NCBI GenBank assembly: GCA_002371075.1
Contig: DFFS01000051.1
Span: 1-31,802 of the forward strand
DNA: 31,802 nucleotides
DNA from: Christensenella sp. UBA3770
GTDB lineage: Bacteria; Bacillota; Clostridia; Christensenellales; CAG-1252
Reading direction: 5' to 3'
Shown here: positions 7,445 through 16,127 of the stretch, one piece after another
How positions within the stretch are numbered: position 1 is the first letter of the stretch
Layout of the letters: each line of letters starts with the position of its first letter
Notes under the pieces: model-generated
What the model saw: only the letters and a program-made list of their open reading frames with translations
Database searches by the model: none
Told to the model about the DNA's origin: nothing
Program-made: the position numbers and the translations under genes

Positions 7445-10400
7445 TTAAGAAGCGACTTTTTCCACGCGGATGAGGTCTACTTCGTGATAGTTCGGGATCT
7501 TTACCTCAAGTGTGTAATAGTAGGTATTTCCCGCCTCAAACGTCTTTATCTCATCCAGCGCACTAGCGCTTTCATAATAATATATTCTATATCCGTTTGT
7601 CAAATCCGGATCGTAAGACAACGTTTTGTTAAACGCCTTGACCACAACGTCAAACTCATCTCTTGACGGCGCCCAGGTAACGCGGACGTCAAGGTTTGCG
7701 CCGCTGTCCTCCAACGAGGCTTCCGTGATCGTAAACGCCACGTGCGCATCTTCCACCTTGTAGTTTCTGCCGACAAGGTCGGCATCGTCCACCGTGACCG
7801 TAAAGGTATGCGGGATTACGGTCGAGCTGCTCTCGAGATAATTGACGATTGTGACCGACTTCGTGGCATTACCGTCCACCAAAAGCGGCACGTCAATACC
7901 GTAATCTGCTACCTTTGCGCTGACGGCAAACGGAGAACCGGTATACTGCTCGCTGGGGTTCGCATCCGTGCGAAGCGCGCCGTTTACGTAAAGCGCCACG
8001 TACGCGGAGACGTCTTTGGGCGTGACGGTAAAGGTCTTGTAGACCTTTCCGGAATACTGCTCGTGACCTTCCACGCTGACGTACAGGCGATAGGTGTCAA
8101 CCGAAAGGACGCCCGCCACCGGCGTCAACGGGTCTTCGTCCGTTGTAATATAGCGGTTCTGATAGGTCTTTTCGATCTTGTTAACAAGGATCTCTCCATC
8201 CCGATCCGCCAAGAAGCTTGCGGCTGTGATGGAGCCCGCGTCGTTTACGCCGTCGCGATACACGACGGAAGACGTAAAGGACCCTTCAAAGAACATCTCC
8301 TCCGTGGGAGAAGCATAGTTGCTTTGCTCTTTGTTGTAGATCGCCTGACGCACGCCGCCCACCTCCGAGGAAACGGACGGATTCCACAAAACGACGCCGA
8401 GGTAATTGTGCGCGTCCCTATCCCAAGCAAAGACGAGACCCTTGCCCGCGTCGTTGCCCGTAGAGACGGGAACGTCGATTTCCGCGCCGTCCAAGCCAAA
8501 GGTGACCTTGATCGTAGAGGGAAGCTCCTCCGCCATATTCACGGCGGAATAATACTTGTACTTGATGTTGGTTTCCGTCTCTTTGATCGACTCAAAGAAC
8601 ACCTTGTACACGCCGCTGTTTTTGACGCGGATCTTGGAAACGATGCCGGCAAGAATGCGGATCGTGTAGCCGCCGATCTCGGTATAGCCGCCGCTTTCGT
8701 TGCCCACCTTGACGACCACGTTTTCATAGATGTTGCTGCCGTCGTAGGACAAAACGACGTTCTTCTTGCTGTACTTGAGTTTGAGCGGATAACGGTTTGC
8801 GTCCTTTTTGAACTGCACTTTGACGTCAAGCAACACTTCGTCGCCCACCACGTCGTCACCGAACGGATCAAGTCGGTAGCCGTCGAGGTCAATGTATTTT
8901 TCGTTGGAATAGTTGCCCTCGTTGTCCTTGATCCAAACCACGTCGATCTCCCGCTTTTCCACGGTGACCGCGACGGGGATCTTGATCTTTTTGAATGAGG
9001 AGCCGAGGTCAAGCATTGCCCAAACCAAATACTCCTTGCTCTCCTTGACCGTCGCCGCATTTGCCGGAATGACGTCAAGGTCCCACTTGGCTTCCGCCCT
9101 GACCGCGATGCCGTCAAGTTCAAAGTCAAGATAGGCGGGATAGGTGGACGCGGCTTTGGGGTCGACGTAATACGGATTGGCGTCCAAAGAGAAGCTGCAC
9201 TCCACGTTTTCGCCGATCGCGTTCTTTACGGTGTAAGGCGCGTACGTGGGCGTGATCGCATAAGGCGTTGCCCCGCCCGTCATTTCGGAGCTTGCCGCAA
9301 AGGGAAGCCCGCTGACCCTGATCTCCTCTTGGTTGATCAAGCTATCCACGATGGATACGCGGATCGGGATCTCCTTATAACCGACGTCGTCGTTGCCCAC
9401 CTTGGCGCGCACCGTGACGCTGCCGGAAACGGCGTTGGGCGAGAGCGTTTCATAGTTTTCGGAATACAAAAGCGAAACGGCTTCCAAACCAAGCCACTGT
9501 TTGACCGGGATGCTCTTCCCGCCGCTGACGTAAAGCACGGTCGGGTAGTTTTCCGCCTGCCGCGGATCGGTCACCACCAGCTTGTGATGCACGCCGTCTT
9601 GCGCAAGGGCTCCTGCGCTCATCAAAGAGAACGTCAAGTCGGAGACCGTGCGGAGAGCGTTTGTATAAACGGTGTCGTAGGCGGGCGCAACGTAAACGTA
9701 CACGTCAAAAGACTGCCCTTTTGCCGTTGCGGAGACCGTGCCGAGGAAGCCGCTGCCGATCATGTCTTCGCGGCTGTCGTAAGCGGAAAGATCCCACGTG
9801 ACCGCAACCGGAACGTACTCGTCGCCGTCGTTGAAGGCAACGAGCAGCGTGGTGGGATAATTTGCTTTGTCGGTATACTTGACGGGGTTTTCCTCCGCCA
9901 TGGCGGCAAGGACCGAGAACGCCAAGCATTTCTTGCCCTCACGTTCCGTAAGCGTCCCCTCGGAAAGCATCGTCTCTTCATCCTCAAACTTATAACCGGT
10001 GATCCTCTTTCTGTCAAAGGACAACGTAACGGTAAACGCTTCGCTGCCGACCGCCCCGCTCAAGGTATAAACGCCGCCGTCCGCAAGCGCATTTTCGTCA
10101 AAGGGCTTGTCAAACTGCCAATTCATCGGCAGATCCTCGTGGCAGACGCTGTCACCCATCGTATAATCCACGCGCACGTAAGAGGGGAAAGTAAAGCCGT
10201 AAGCGTTCAGATGCTCGCCGGCGTAAGCGTAAAGGGAATCCTCCACCTTGTCAATGCCGAGGACGGCGCCCTTTTCCGCCGTCAGCAGAGTGGTCCCCGT
10301 GACGGTCACCGACGTAAAGGCATAATTGAACTCCACGTCTTGGAAGCCGCTGATGTTGTCGCCCACCGTCATTGTCAAAACGCCGACGGCGCCCGATGCG

Positions 10401-13400
10401 TTAAGCACGGATGAAACTTCGTCAAAAGACCACTTGACGCCGGAAACCTCCCAGGGTTCGTCAAGGTCGACCGAATTGACCACGAAAGCGTTGGGCAACA
10501 CGCCCTCCGTCTTGGTGGGAGAAAGCCCTCTGACCTTTAAGACGTCAAACGTAAAGCCTTTTTTGAGGTCGTACTGCACACCGTCAAGCGTGCTGACGTC
10601 AAAGGTCACGTCCTCCTTTTCCACGACCCGTGCTTCAAAGAAGATGGGGATCTCCAAAACCTTATACGCGCCTGTGGAATCGTAAACGCGCGCCCGCACG
10701 ACGTCCGGATGCTCGGGATCGGCGGTGGAATAAGCATACAAGAGGTTGTATTTGATCTTGTTTTCTATCAAAGCGTTGGTAGTATCCCACTCCACGTGAC
10801 GGACTTCCACCTCATCGCCGCTCTCCGTCTTGACCAAAAGCACGTCGGAATATACGGCGGGATCCAACGGATCGTTGCCGTCGTAAGCGACGAACGTCAT
10901 CGTATAATCGGTGGAAGAAGCAACGCTTCCCTCAATATGCAACGTGCAGTTTGCCACGCTGCCGAGATAGATCAAATTGCCGAAATAGGTTGCAACCTTG
11001 GGTCTTACGGTGAAATCACTCTTTCCGAGAGAGGTCGACACGCCGCTTATATCCCACACGATATCCTTGGGATACTCCTTTTGTCCGACAGTCACGGTAA
11101 GATTGCGGAAAGAGCCGAGGATAGCCGCGGGCGTTGCGTCGTTGTAATACGACATCGTAAAGGTGCGCGCGCCGTTTGCATCCACGCTGTAGCGATCGGC
11201 GTAGGTGGCGCTGTTTGCCAGTTCCACCGCCGACGCGGGGGAAAGATCCACCTTGACCGTCGCCTCGATGGTTTTGCCAAGCAGCGTTGCCGCCGCTTCC
11301 ACGTTGGTGATTTGCCCGTCGTTGCCCATGCCGGTGGGCACGTTCTTGTACGACCACAAAAGTTCCTCGTCGGAATCCTCTTTCAAAAGCGACACGCGGT
11401 AGGTCAACCCGCCCGTAAACGACGCCGTGGCAAAGCGCGGCATATCGTTATCCGCAAGAACGGCAACCGTTTCCGGCGTCGCTGCGGAGAGAGAGATCAA
11501 GCCCCAATCGTCGTCAAACGACACCTTGTACGACCTTGCGACGAGGGAGAGATCGTTGTCGCTGTCAAACACCACTTTAGCGCTAAGCACGTTGTCCCCC
11601 GTCAGGCGCAACTCGTAACGCCTGCACTTGACGTCCGTCAAAAGGGACAGAGAGAAATTCGGATAGATGTTTGCAAGTTTCTCCGCAAAAGACGTTAGGA
11701 GCGGGAGCTGCATGCCCACGGTAAAGGCGTTTTGCGAGGCGACGAGGTTGAGCCTGCGCCCCATGCCGCTATCCGCCGCCCCGATCGCTTCGTTAAACGC
11801 GGCGAGAGGCTCTTCGGCAAAAGTCAGCATTTTCAGAGGACGGATGCCCGTCACGCGGTTCTCGGGATAGATAAGATAGAAGTTGTCGGGCGTCGCGTCG
11901 GTGTAGTAAACGTTGATGACCTCGCTGCCGTTTGCGGCGTATAAGTGCGTGAGGAAAGTCTTGACCGAACCGCTGCCGTTGAAGACAAGCTCCGCGCTGT
12001 AGCGCAAAGAGGTTGCGCTAAAAGTAAGCTCCTCACCGGAAAGGGAAGAAAGCAACTCGGACAAGATCTCCCCATCCGTTTCAAAGCGGGTGTTTTGCAC
12101 AAAGTCACCCGAGAAAGAGAGCCTCGTAACTTGTTTTTCGGCAAGATCGACGTACGCGGCGTCGTCTACGGCGTCAAGCGCTACGGGCGTGCCAAACGTA
12201 AAGGTAGACGCCGTCAGGGAAGCCGTGATGCCGCCGAAAGTCATCGACGCGGAGAGAGCCTGCAAGCGGTTGTTCGCCTTGTTCCAAGAGAGGGTTGCGC
12301 CCTCCACGTCAAACAAGCCGAGATACCCGACCTTTTCGGAAAGCAAAGAGAAGAACTCCTTGCCGAGAGTATAGGTCACGACGTCGTTTTGTTCTTCCCT
12401 GCCCGCCGCAAGAAGCACGAGCATATGCAGCTTGTCGCGGAAGTCGTATTTGCCTACGTCCTTAAAGCCCATCGTGCCAAGGCGAGAGGAGAGCTCCTCC
12501 GTTTTGATCTTGCATTTGGCGACGCCATAGGCGGAAAGATCCATATACAGATAATCCCCGCGCACGGCAAAAGAGGACGCCTTGGCGTTTTGATCCGTCA
12601 AAGCAAGCGAGAACTCCAGCCCTTGCCCCGCAACGTAATGGGATTTGAGATCGTAAGTGAAAGTATAAGTGACGTCGCCGAAATCACGGCCCACGGTCAC
12701 GTCAAGATTGGCTTCATGGTCGCCGCTCCCCTGCGCGTGCAAAAGCATGGTGCCGGACAACGAGAAGTTTTTAAGATCAAACTCGGTAAAAGAGGAAAGC
12801 GCGGCGGGAAGCGCCAAGTCGTCCGACCCGCGCGTCAAAGCAAAGGAATCCAAACTGAAAGAACCTTTGTCCGCAACCTCCGCCTTTGCGGAGAGGAAAG
12901 CGCCGTCCTTGACGACAAACTCAACGGTGGTTTTGGGCGCGGAAGCGGAAAGCTCTTCCGTCTCCGCCTCCGTCAGATGCAAGGCGGATAAAAGTTCCTC
13001 CGGAGAGAAGCCCGCATCCCACGACGCGACAAACTCGCCAAACGCATCGAACAGCAGCGGATACGAAAGGGTGAAAACATAGCGATCGCCGCCCTCCTCC
13101 GAATAGCAGCGGCAGGACGTAAAGATGCGGCTTGCGATCAACGGAAGGGTGTCCGCGGCGGTTTTGATGACGCCGGAGTCCTTTTCCTGCTTAACGGAAT
13201 GCACGACCTCGGCAAGATTAAAGTCGGAGATCATGCCGCGCGATGCGTACGGCGGGAAATCCACATACAACTTGCCATCGGAATAGTACGCCAAAAACAC
13301 TTCGATGCCGCCCTTTTTGACCTCAAGAAGCAGTTGCGAGCGTTTGTCATCGTCCCTGTTGTTTTGCGTAACGTCAAAAGTGCCGCCGAACGTGAAATCG

Positions 13401-13639
13401 TAGATGGTTTCACCGGAGGAGTAGCTGCCGTTTGTTTTTAAGGTGAAATAATTGGTGTCGACAGAGCCGTCTGAAGAAAGCATGGCGGCATACACCGTTT
13501 CCATTGCGGTGGCGACGGTGACGACGCGTCCCTCGGAGGGATCGACCACCGTCTTCTTTTTGCAGGCAAAAAGCCCCGTTGCAAGAAGCACCAACACGCA
13601 CAATAAAGATAAAAAGAGTATAACACGAGACTTGCGCAT
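7445..13639 (-). CDS. Giant predicted surface lipoprotein (2064 residues) with LolA-like and Ig-like repeats
   Basis: Starts with MRKSR, a hydrophobic stretch and LFAC followed by KKK: a type II signal peptide with lipidated Cys26. The first third seems to hold several beta-rich units containing lines such as SDGKLYVDFPPY and RGDYLYMDLSAYG, resembling LolA/LppX-type folds. From about residue 760 to 1650 a series of about eight units carries a central Trp (VWDISG, VEWDTT, VKWSFD, MNWQFD, VTWDLS, AKWDLD, FAWDRD), like group-4 bacterial Ig-like domains. The last 300 residues resemble MBG/YDG-type repeats (KTFTVTPKDVSAYV). No enzyme motif or sortase signal is seen. It probably forms a long rod anchored to the membrane. 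Domain names are inference from pattern; the lipobox and repetition are visible. Confidence 0.85.
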   Translation of the reverse strand: MRKSRVILFLSLLCVLVLLATGLFACKKKTVVDPSEGRVVTVATAMETVYAAMLSSDGSVDTNYFTLKTNGSYSSGETIYDFTFGGTFDVTQNNRDDDKRSQLLLEVKKGGIEVFLAYYSDGKLYVDFPPYASRGMISDFNLAEVVHSVKQEKDSGVIKTAADTLPLIASRIFTSCRCYSEEGGDRYVFTLSYPLLFDAFGEFVASWDAGFSPEELLSALHLTEAETEELSASAPKTTVEFVVKDGAFLSAKAEVADKGSFSLDSFALTRGSDDLALPAALSSFTEFDLKNFSLSGTMLLHAQGSGDHEANLDVTVGRDFGDVTYTFTYDLKSHYVAGQGLEFSLALTDQNAKASSFAVRGDYLYMDLSAYGVAKCKIKTEELSSRLGTMGFKDVGKYDFRDKLHMLVLLAAGREEQNDVVTYTLGKEFFSLLSEKVGYLGLFDVEGATLSWNKANNRLQALSASMTFGGITASLTASTFTFGTPVALDAVDDAAYVDLAEKQVTRLSFSGDFVQNTRFETDGEILSELLSSLSGEELTFSATSLRYSAELVFNGSGSVKTFLTHLYAANGSEVINVYYTDATPDNFYLIYPENRVTGIRPLKMLTFAEEPLAAFNEAIGAADSGMGRRLNLVASQNAFTVGMQLPLLTSFAEKLANIYPNFSLSLLTDVKCRRYELRLTGDNVLSAKVVFDSDNDLSLVARSYKVSFDDDWGLISLSAATPETVAVLADNDMPRFATASFTGGLTYRVSLLKEDSDEELLWSYKNVPTGMGNDGQITNVEAAATLLGKTIEATVKVDLSPASAVELANSATYADRYSVDANGARTFTMSYYNDATPAAILGSFRNLTVTVGQKEYPKDIVWDISGVSTSLGKSDFTVRPKVATYFGNLIYLGSVANCTLHIEGSVASSTDYTMTFVAYDGNDPLDPAVYSDVLLVKTESGDEVEVRHVEWDTTNALIENKIKYNLLYAYSTADPEHPDVVRARVYDSTGAYKVLEIPIFFEARVVEKEDVTFDVSTLDGVQYDLKKGFTFDVLKVRGLSPTKTEGVLPNAFVVNSVDLDEPWEVSGVKWSFDEVSSVLNASGAVGVLTMTVGDNISGFQDVEFNYAFTSVTVTGTTLLTAEKGAVLGIDKVEDSLYAYAGEHLNAYGFTFPSYVRVDYTMGDSVCHEDLPMNWQFDKPFDENALADGGVYTLSGAVGSEAFTVTLSFDRKRITGYKFEDEETMLSEGTLTEREGKKCLAFSVLAAMAEENPVKYTDKANYPTTLLVAFNDGDEYVPVAVTWDLSAYDSREDMIGSGFLGTVSATAKGQSFDVYVYVAPAYDTVYTNALRTVSDLTFSLMSAGALAQDGVHHKLVVTDPRQAENYPTVLYVSGGKSIPVKQWLGLEAVSLLYSENYETLSPNAVSGSVTVRAKVGNDDVGYKEIPIRVSIVDSLINQEEIRVSGLPFAASSEMTGGATPYAITPTYAPYTVKNAIGENVECSFSLDANPYYVDPKAASTYPAYLDFELDGIAVRAEAKWDLDVIPANAATVKESKEYLVWAMLDLGSSFKKIKIPVAVTVEKREIDVVWIKDNEGNYSNEKYIDLDGYRLDPFGDDVVGDEVLLDVKVQFKKDANRYPLKLKYSKKNVVLSYDGSNIYENVVVKVGNESGGYTEIGGYTIRILAGIVSKIRVKNSGVYKVFFESIKETETNIKYKYYSAVNMAEELPSTIKVTFGLDGAEIDVPVSTGNDAGKGLVFAWDRDAHNYLGVVLWNPSVSSEVGGVRQAIYNKEQSNYASPTEEMFFEGSFTSSVVYRDGVNDAGSITAASFLADRDGEILVNKIEKTYQNRYITTDEDPLTPVAGVLSVDTYRLYVSVEGHEQYSGKVYKTFTVTPKDVSAYVALYVNGALRTDANPSEQYTGSPFAVSAKVADYGIDVPLLVDGNATKSVTIVNYLESSSTVIPHTFTVTVDDADLVGRNYKVEDAHVAFTITEASLEDSGANLDVRVTWAPSRDEFDVVVKAFNKTLSYDPDLTNGYRIYYYESASALDEIKTFEAGNTYYYTLEVKIPNYHEVDLIRVEKVAS

Positions 13640-13645
13640 ATTACT

Positions 13646-13674
13646 ATCATACTACACGCGCGCGGTGATGTCAA
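13646..13674 (-). promoter_or_regulatory. Promoter of the giant lipoprotein operon, probably leaderless
   Basis: Perfect -35 TTGACA (13669-13674), 17-bp spacer, -10 TATGAT (13646-13651). The ATG follows the -10 by 6 bases and no ribosome site is present, so the transcript should begin at the start codon. Confidence 0.7.
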
Positions 13675-13757
13675 TATCAAAAATTTGAGGAGTATATCAA
13701 ACAGAAAGCGCAACAGGAAACGCGAACGACTTTGGGTAAAGTTTCGGCGGTGCCGAA

Positions 13758-13881
13758 GTGAAGTTGCTTTGGACAGTGAAGTTGTGCGCTGAAGCGCACA
13801 GTGAAGTTGACTTCGTCAGTGAAGTTGTTCACTTCGTTCGCAGTGGAGTTTCTCGCTATGCGAGAAGTTGTGGATGAATTG
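13758..13881. repeat. Hairpin-cassette array 2 (GTGAAGTTG words)
   Basis: GTGAAGTTG occurs at 13758, 13776, 13801 and 13819 and as GTGGAGTTT at 13843, ending in ATGAATTG at 13874. Between the words lie GTGCGC/GCGCAC, TGAC/GTCA, a TTCACTTCGTTCG segment and TCTCGC/GCGAGA. Spacing alternates between about 18 and 25 bases. The order of cassettes matches array 3, but on the opposite strand. Confidence 0.85.
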
Positions 13882-14071
13882 AATAACGCAAGAACAAACG
13901 ACTTTCCGCCATTCTTAAAGAACTCGCCTCACCTTTCCCCTCTCATGGCTTCCGACTCGCGGAGCTGAACTCCTCGCTGCACTTTGCTACGTAGTTATTG
14001 TCACGATGCACTTTTCTTGATCCCTTTTATTTCTCGCGAAGCGGCATCCTTTTAAAAAGCGTTTAGGGGTT
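13882..14071. other. Gene-free tract between the ricT operon and array 2
   Basis: I see no coding sequence, RNA gene or promoter here. GCGAAGCGGC occurs at its right end and again near 14134, flanking the hairpin block described next. Confidence 0.5.
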
Positions 14072-14128
14072 TGGGGGAATCGCAACCCCCACCTTCTTTT
14101 GGGCACTTTTCTTTAAAAGAAAAGCGCC
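14072..14128. repeat. Paired G/C and CTTTTCTTT hairpins downstream of ricT
   Basis: Two stems in a row: GGGGG/CCCCC (14073-14077 with 14086-14090) and a 27-base near-perfect palindrome with arms CTTTTCTTT/AAAGAAAAG (14102-14128). They lie 54-110 bases past the ricT stop codon and may end that operon, but neither has a normal T tract on the minus strand. Confidence 0.55.
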
Positions 14129-14181
14129 AACACGCGAAGCGGCGCTCTTTCGCATAGAATGGGGGCTTTAGCAAACGGAAA

Positions 14182-15162
14182 CTATTCTTCGTCAACGATG
14201 TCCTCAAGGGAATCCGCGTCGTCCGAAGCGTCAAACTCGTCCGCATCCACTTCCGGCTCCTCTTTGAACGCCTGTTCCTTGTCGTGATGCTTGTCGCCGT
14301 GACGGTCTTCCTTCTTTTTGTCCTGCCCCTTTTTGGAGGGTTGTTGCGGCACGGGCTTCACAATGGTGATCTCTTCAAGCGGGAACTTTTTGACGATGTA
14401 CGTATCGTCCACAAACACCTTGCAGGTTACGATCTTTTTCAACATATCGTTGGATTCCACCACTGCAGGCCCGTCCGGCGTAATGACCTTGCCGTTGACT
14501 TTGGGCATTTGTTTAAAGACCTCGGCATAGTACTCGTTTTCATACTTCAAACAGCACATCAGTTTGCCGCAGATGCCGCTGATCTTGGTGGGGTTCAACG
14601 ACAAGCCCTGCACCTTTGCCATCTTGACCGTGACTTTTTCAAAGTCACGCAAGTGCGAACGACAGCAACATTCCCTGCCGCACATGCCAAGGGCGCCGCG
14701 CAGTTTGACGTCGTCCCTTTCGTACAGCTGACGAAGCTCGATCCTCGCGTGCAAGGCGGAAGCAAGCTCCTTGACGAGCTCGCGGAAATCCACCCTGTCT
14801 TCCGACGTAAAGTAGAGAACGACGCGTTTGCAATCAAAGGAAACTTCCGACGAAATAAACTTCAAATTGACGCCGAGTTTCGCCGCCTTTTCCTTTGCGA
14901 TCTCCAAGGCGCGCGGCTCGGTTTCCTTTGCCTTTTTGCACAGGTCAAAGTCCCTACCGTTTGCCTTGCGAAGCACCTTTTTGAGCTCCGCCGGAACGCT
15001 GCCTTCCTCCGCCTCGTAATTGCCTTTTACGACTTCTCCGAGCTCGTTTCCTTTTTGGGTATCCACCACAACGAGATCGCCCTCCGAATAAACCCCCTCT
15101 TCGGGGTCGAAGGTGTAAACTTTGTTGTTATTGTTAAATTTCACGCCAACTACGATCGGCAT
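14182..15162 (-). CDS. ricT: PSP1-domain protein RicT (YaaT family)
   Basis: In Bacillus subtilis RicT joins RicA and RicF in an iron-sulfur complex that guides RNase Y-dependent mRNA processing. 326 residues from MPIVVGVKFNNNNKVYTF. The PSP1 core covers about 1-260; C161, C165-C167 (CGRECCC) and C198, C203, C204 (CGKLMCC) are the cluster-binding cysteines expected. The tail (about 275-326) is a charged, low-complexity extension. An upstream ATG would add 20 residues, but GGAGG stands before the chosen ATG and RicT proteins start here. It overlaps holB by 13 bases, the conserved holB-ricT pairing. Last gene of the pgcA operon. Confidence 0.95.
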   Translation of the reverse strand: MPIVVGVKFNNNNKVYTFDPEEGVYSEGDLVVVDTQKGNELGEVVKGNYEAEEGSVPAELKKVLRKANGRDFDLCKKAKETEPRALEIAKEKAAKLGVNLKFISSEVSFDCKRVVLYFTSEDRVDFRELVKELASALHARIELRQLYERDDVKLRGALGMCGRECCCRSHLRDFEKVTVKMAKVQGLSLNPTKISGICGKLMCCLKYENEYYAEVFKQMPKVNGKVITPDGPAVVESNDMLKKIVTCKVFVDDTYIVKKFPLEEITIVKPVPQQPSKKGQDKKKEDRHGDKHHDKEQAFKEEPEVDADEFDASDDADSLEDIVDEE

Positions 15163-16127
15163 TTGTATTTTACCTCCACTAATTTCAATAATAGGTAATC
15201 CGCGACGTTGGTCGCGTTGCAATTCGCTTTGAGCCTTGCGCGGCAGGTCACAACGGCGTCCGACGCCTCGCCCACGGCAGCCACGCTGTACATTTCGGCG
15301 ATGCGCCTGACGGCGTCCGCCTTGTCGGAAAGAGCCATCGGGCGTCCGAGATGGAAACTCAGCACGCAGTGGAACACCAGTTCAAACATCGAAAGCGTCC
15401 TGTCAATGCGTTCTTTGGAGAATATCCCCTCTTTGACAAAACGATAAACGTCCGCGCTGGTCTTGAGCTCCGAAAGGAGATCCGTGACCTCCGAAACGTG
15501 CCGCGAAAAATCCTCGTCGACGGCAAACTCCCTTGCGCGTGTCAGATTCCCCTGCGAAAGCGCCGCGCCGCGCTCCGCCCTATCGGGCGGTACGCCGTCC
15601 TTGATCAGGGCGTTTTTGACTTCCTCCTGCGGAAAAGCGGCAAGCACCACCTGTTTCACACGGGACAAAACGGTGGGCAACACGGTGGCTGTGGACGCCG
15701 CGGAAAGGATGAAATGCACCTTTTCAAAGGGTTCCTCCAAGGTCTTTAACAGCTTGTTTTGCGGCGCGTCGGCAAGATTTTCGAAATTTTTGAAAAAATA
15801 CAGCTTGCGCCCGCCCTCAAACGCCGTCATGCCGGCGTCTTCGGTGACCTCCGTCATCTCCGCAACGGAAAAATTTTCGTTTCCTTCCGCAAGATACTTT
15901 ACGTCGGGTTTGGAGCGCACCAGCACCTTGTGGCACTCGGCGCATTTGCCGCAGCCGTCCTTGCAGTACGCTTTCATTGCGATCAGGGTAAACAACGTGT
16001 CGACGGCGTCCTTGTCCTCCGAACGAATAAAATAGGCATGGGAGAACTCTCCCCTGTCGATATCCGCCGCTATGCTTCTGTAAGCCGAGGATCTTCTGAC
16101 CTCGTCCGCGTATCTGAGCTCGTTCAC
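15150..16127 (-). CDS. holB: DNA polymerase III delta' subunit
   Basis: Clamp-loader subunit of the replicative polymerase. 325 residues, usual length. The AAA+ fold lacks a Walker A loop, as expected for delta'. A zinc module with C55, C59, C62 and C65 (CKDGCGKCAEC) precedes the segment NKLLKTLEEP; the SRC motif of DnaX-type proteins appears as LSRV. It starts with a 4-base overlap with the decarboxylase and runs 13 bases into ricT, so all are translationally coupled. In many Firmicutes tmk lies just upstream of holB; it is absent here. Confidence 0.93.
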   Translation of the reverse strand: MNELRYADEVRRSSAYRSIAADIDRGEFSHAYFIRSEDKDAVDTLFTLIAMKAYCKDGCGKCAECHKVLVRSKPDVKYLAEGNENFSVAEMTEVTEDAGMTAFEGGRKLYFFKNFENLADAPQNKLLKTLEEPFEKVHFILSAASTATVLPTVLSRVKQVVLAAFPQEEVKNALIKDGVPPDRAERGAALSQGNLTRAREFAVDEDFSRHVSEVTDLLSELKTSADVYRFVKEGIFSKERIDRTLSMFELVFHCVLSFHLGRPMALSDKADAVRRIAEMYSVAAVGEASDAVVTCRARLKANCNATNVADYLLLKLVEVKYKCRS

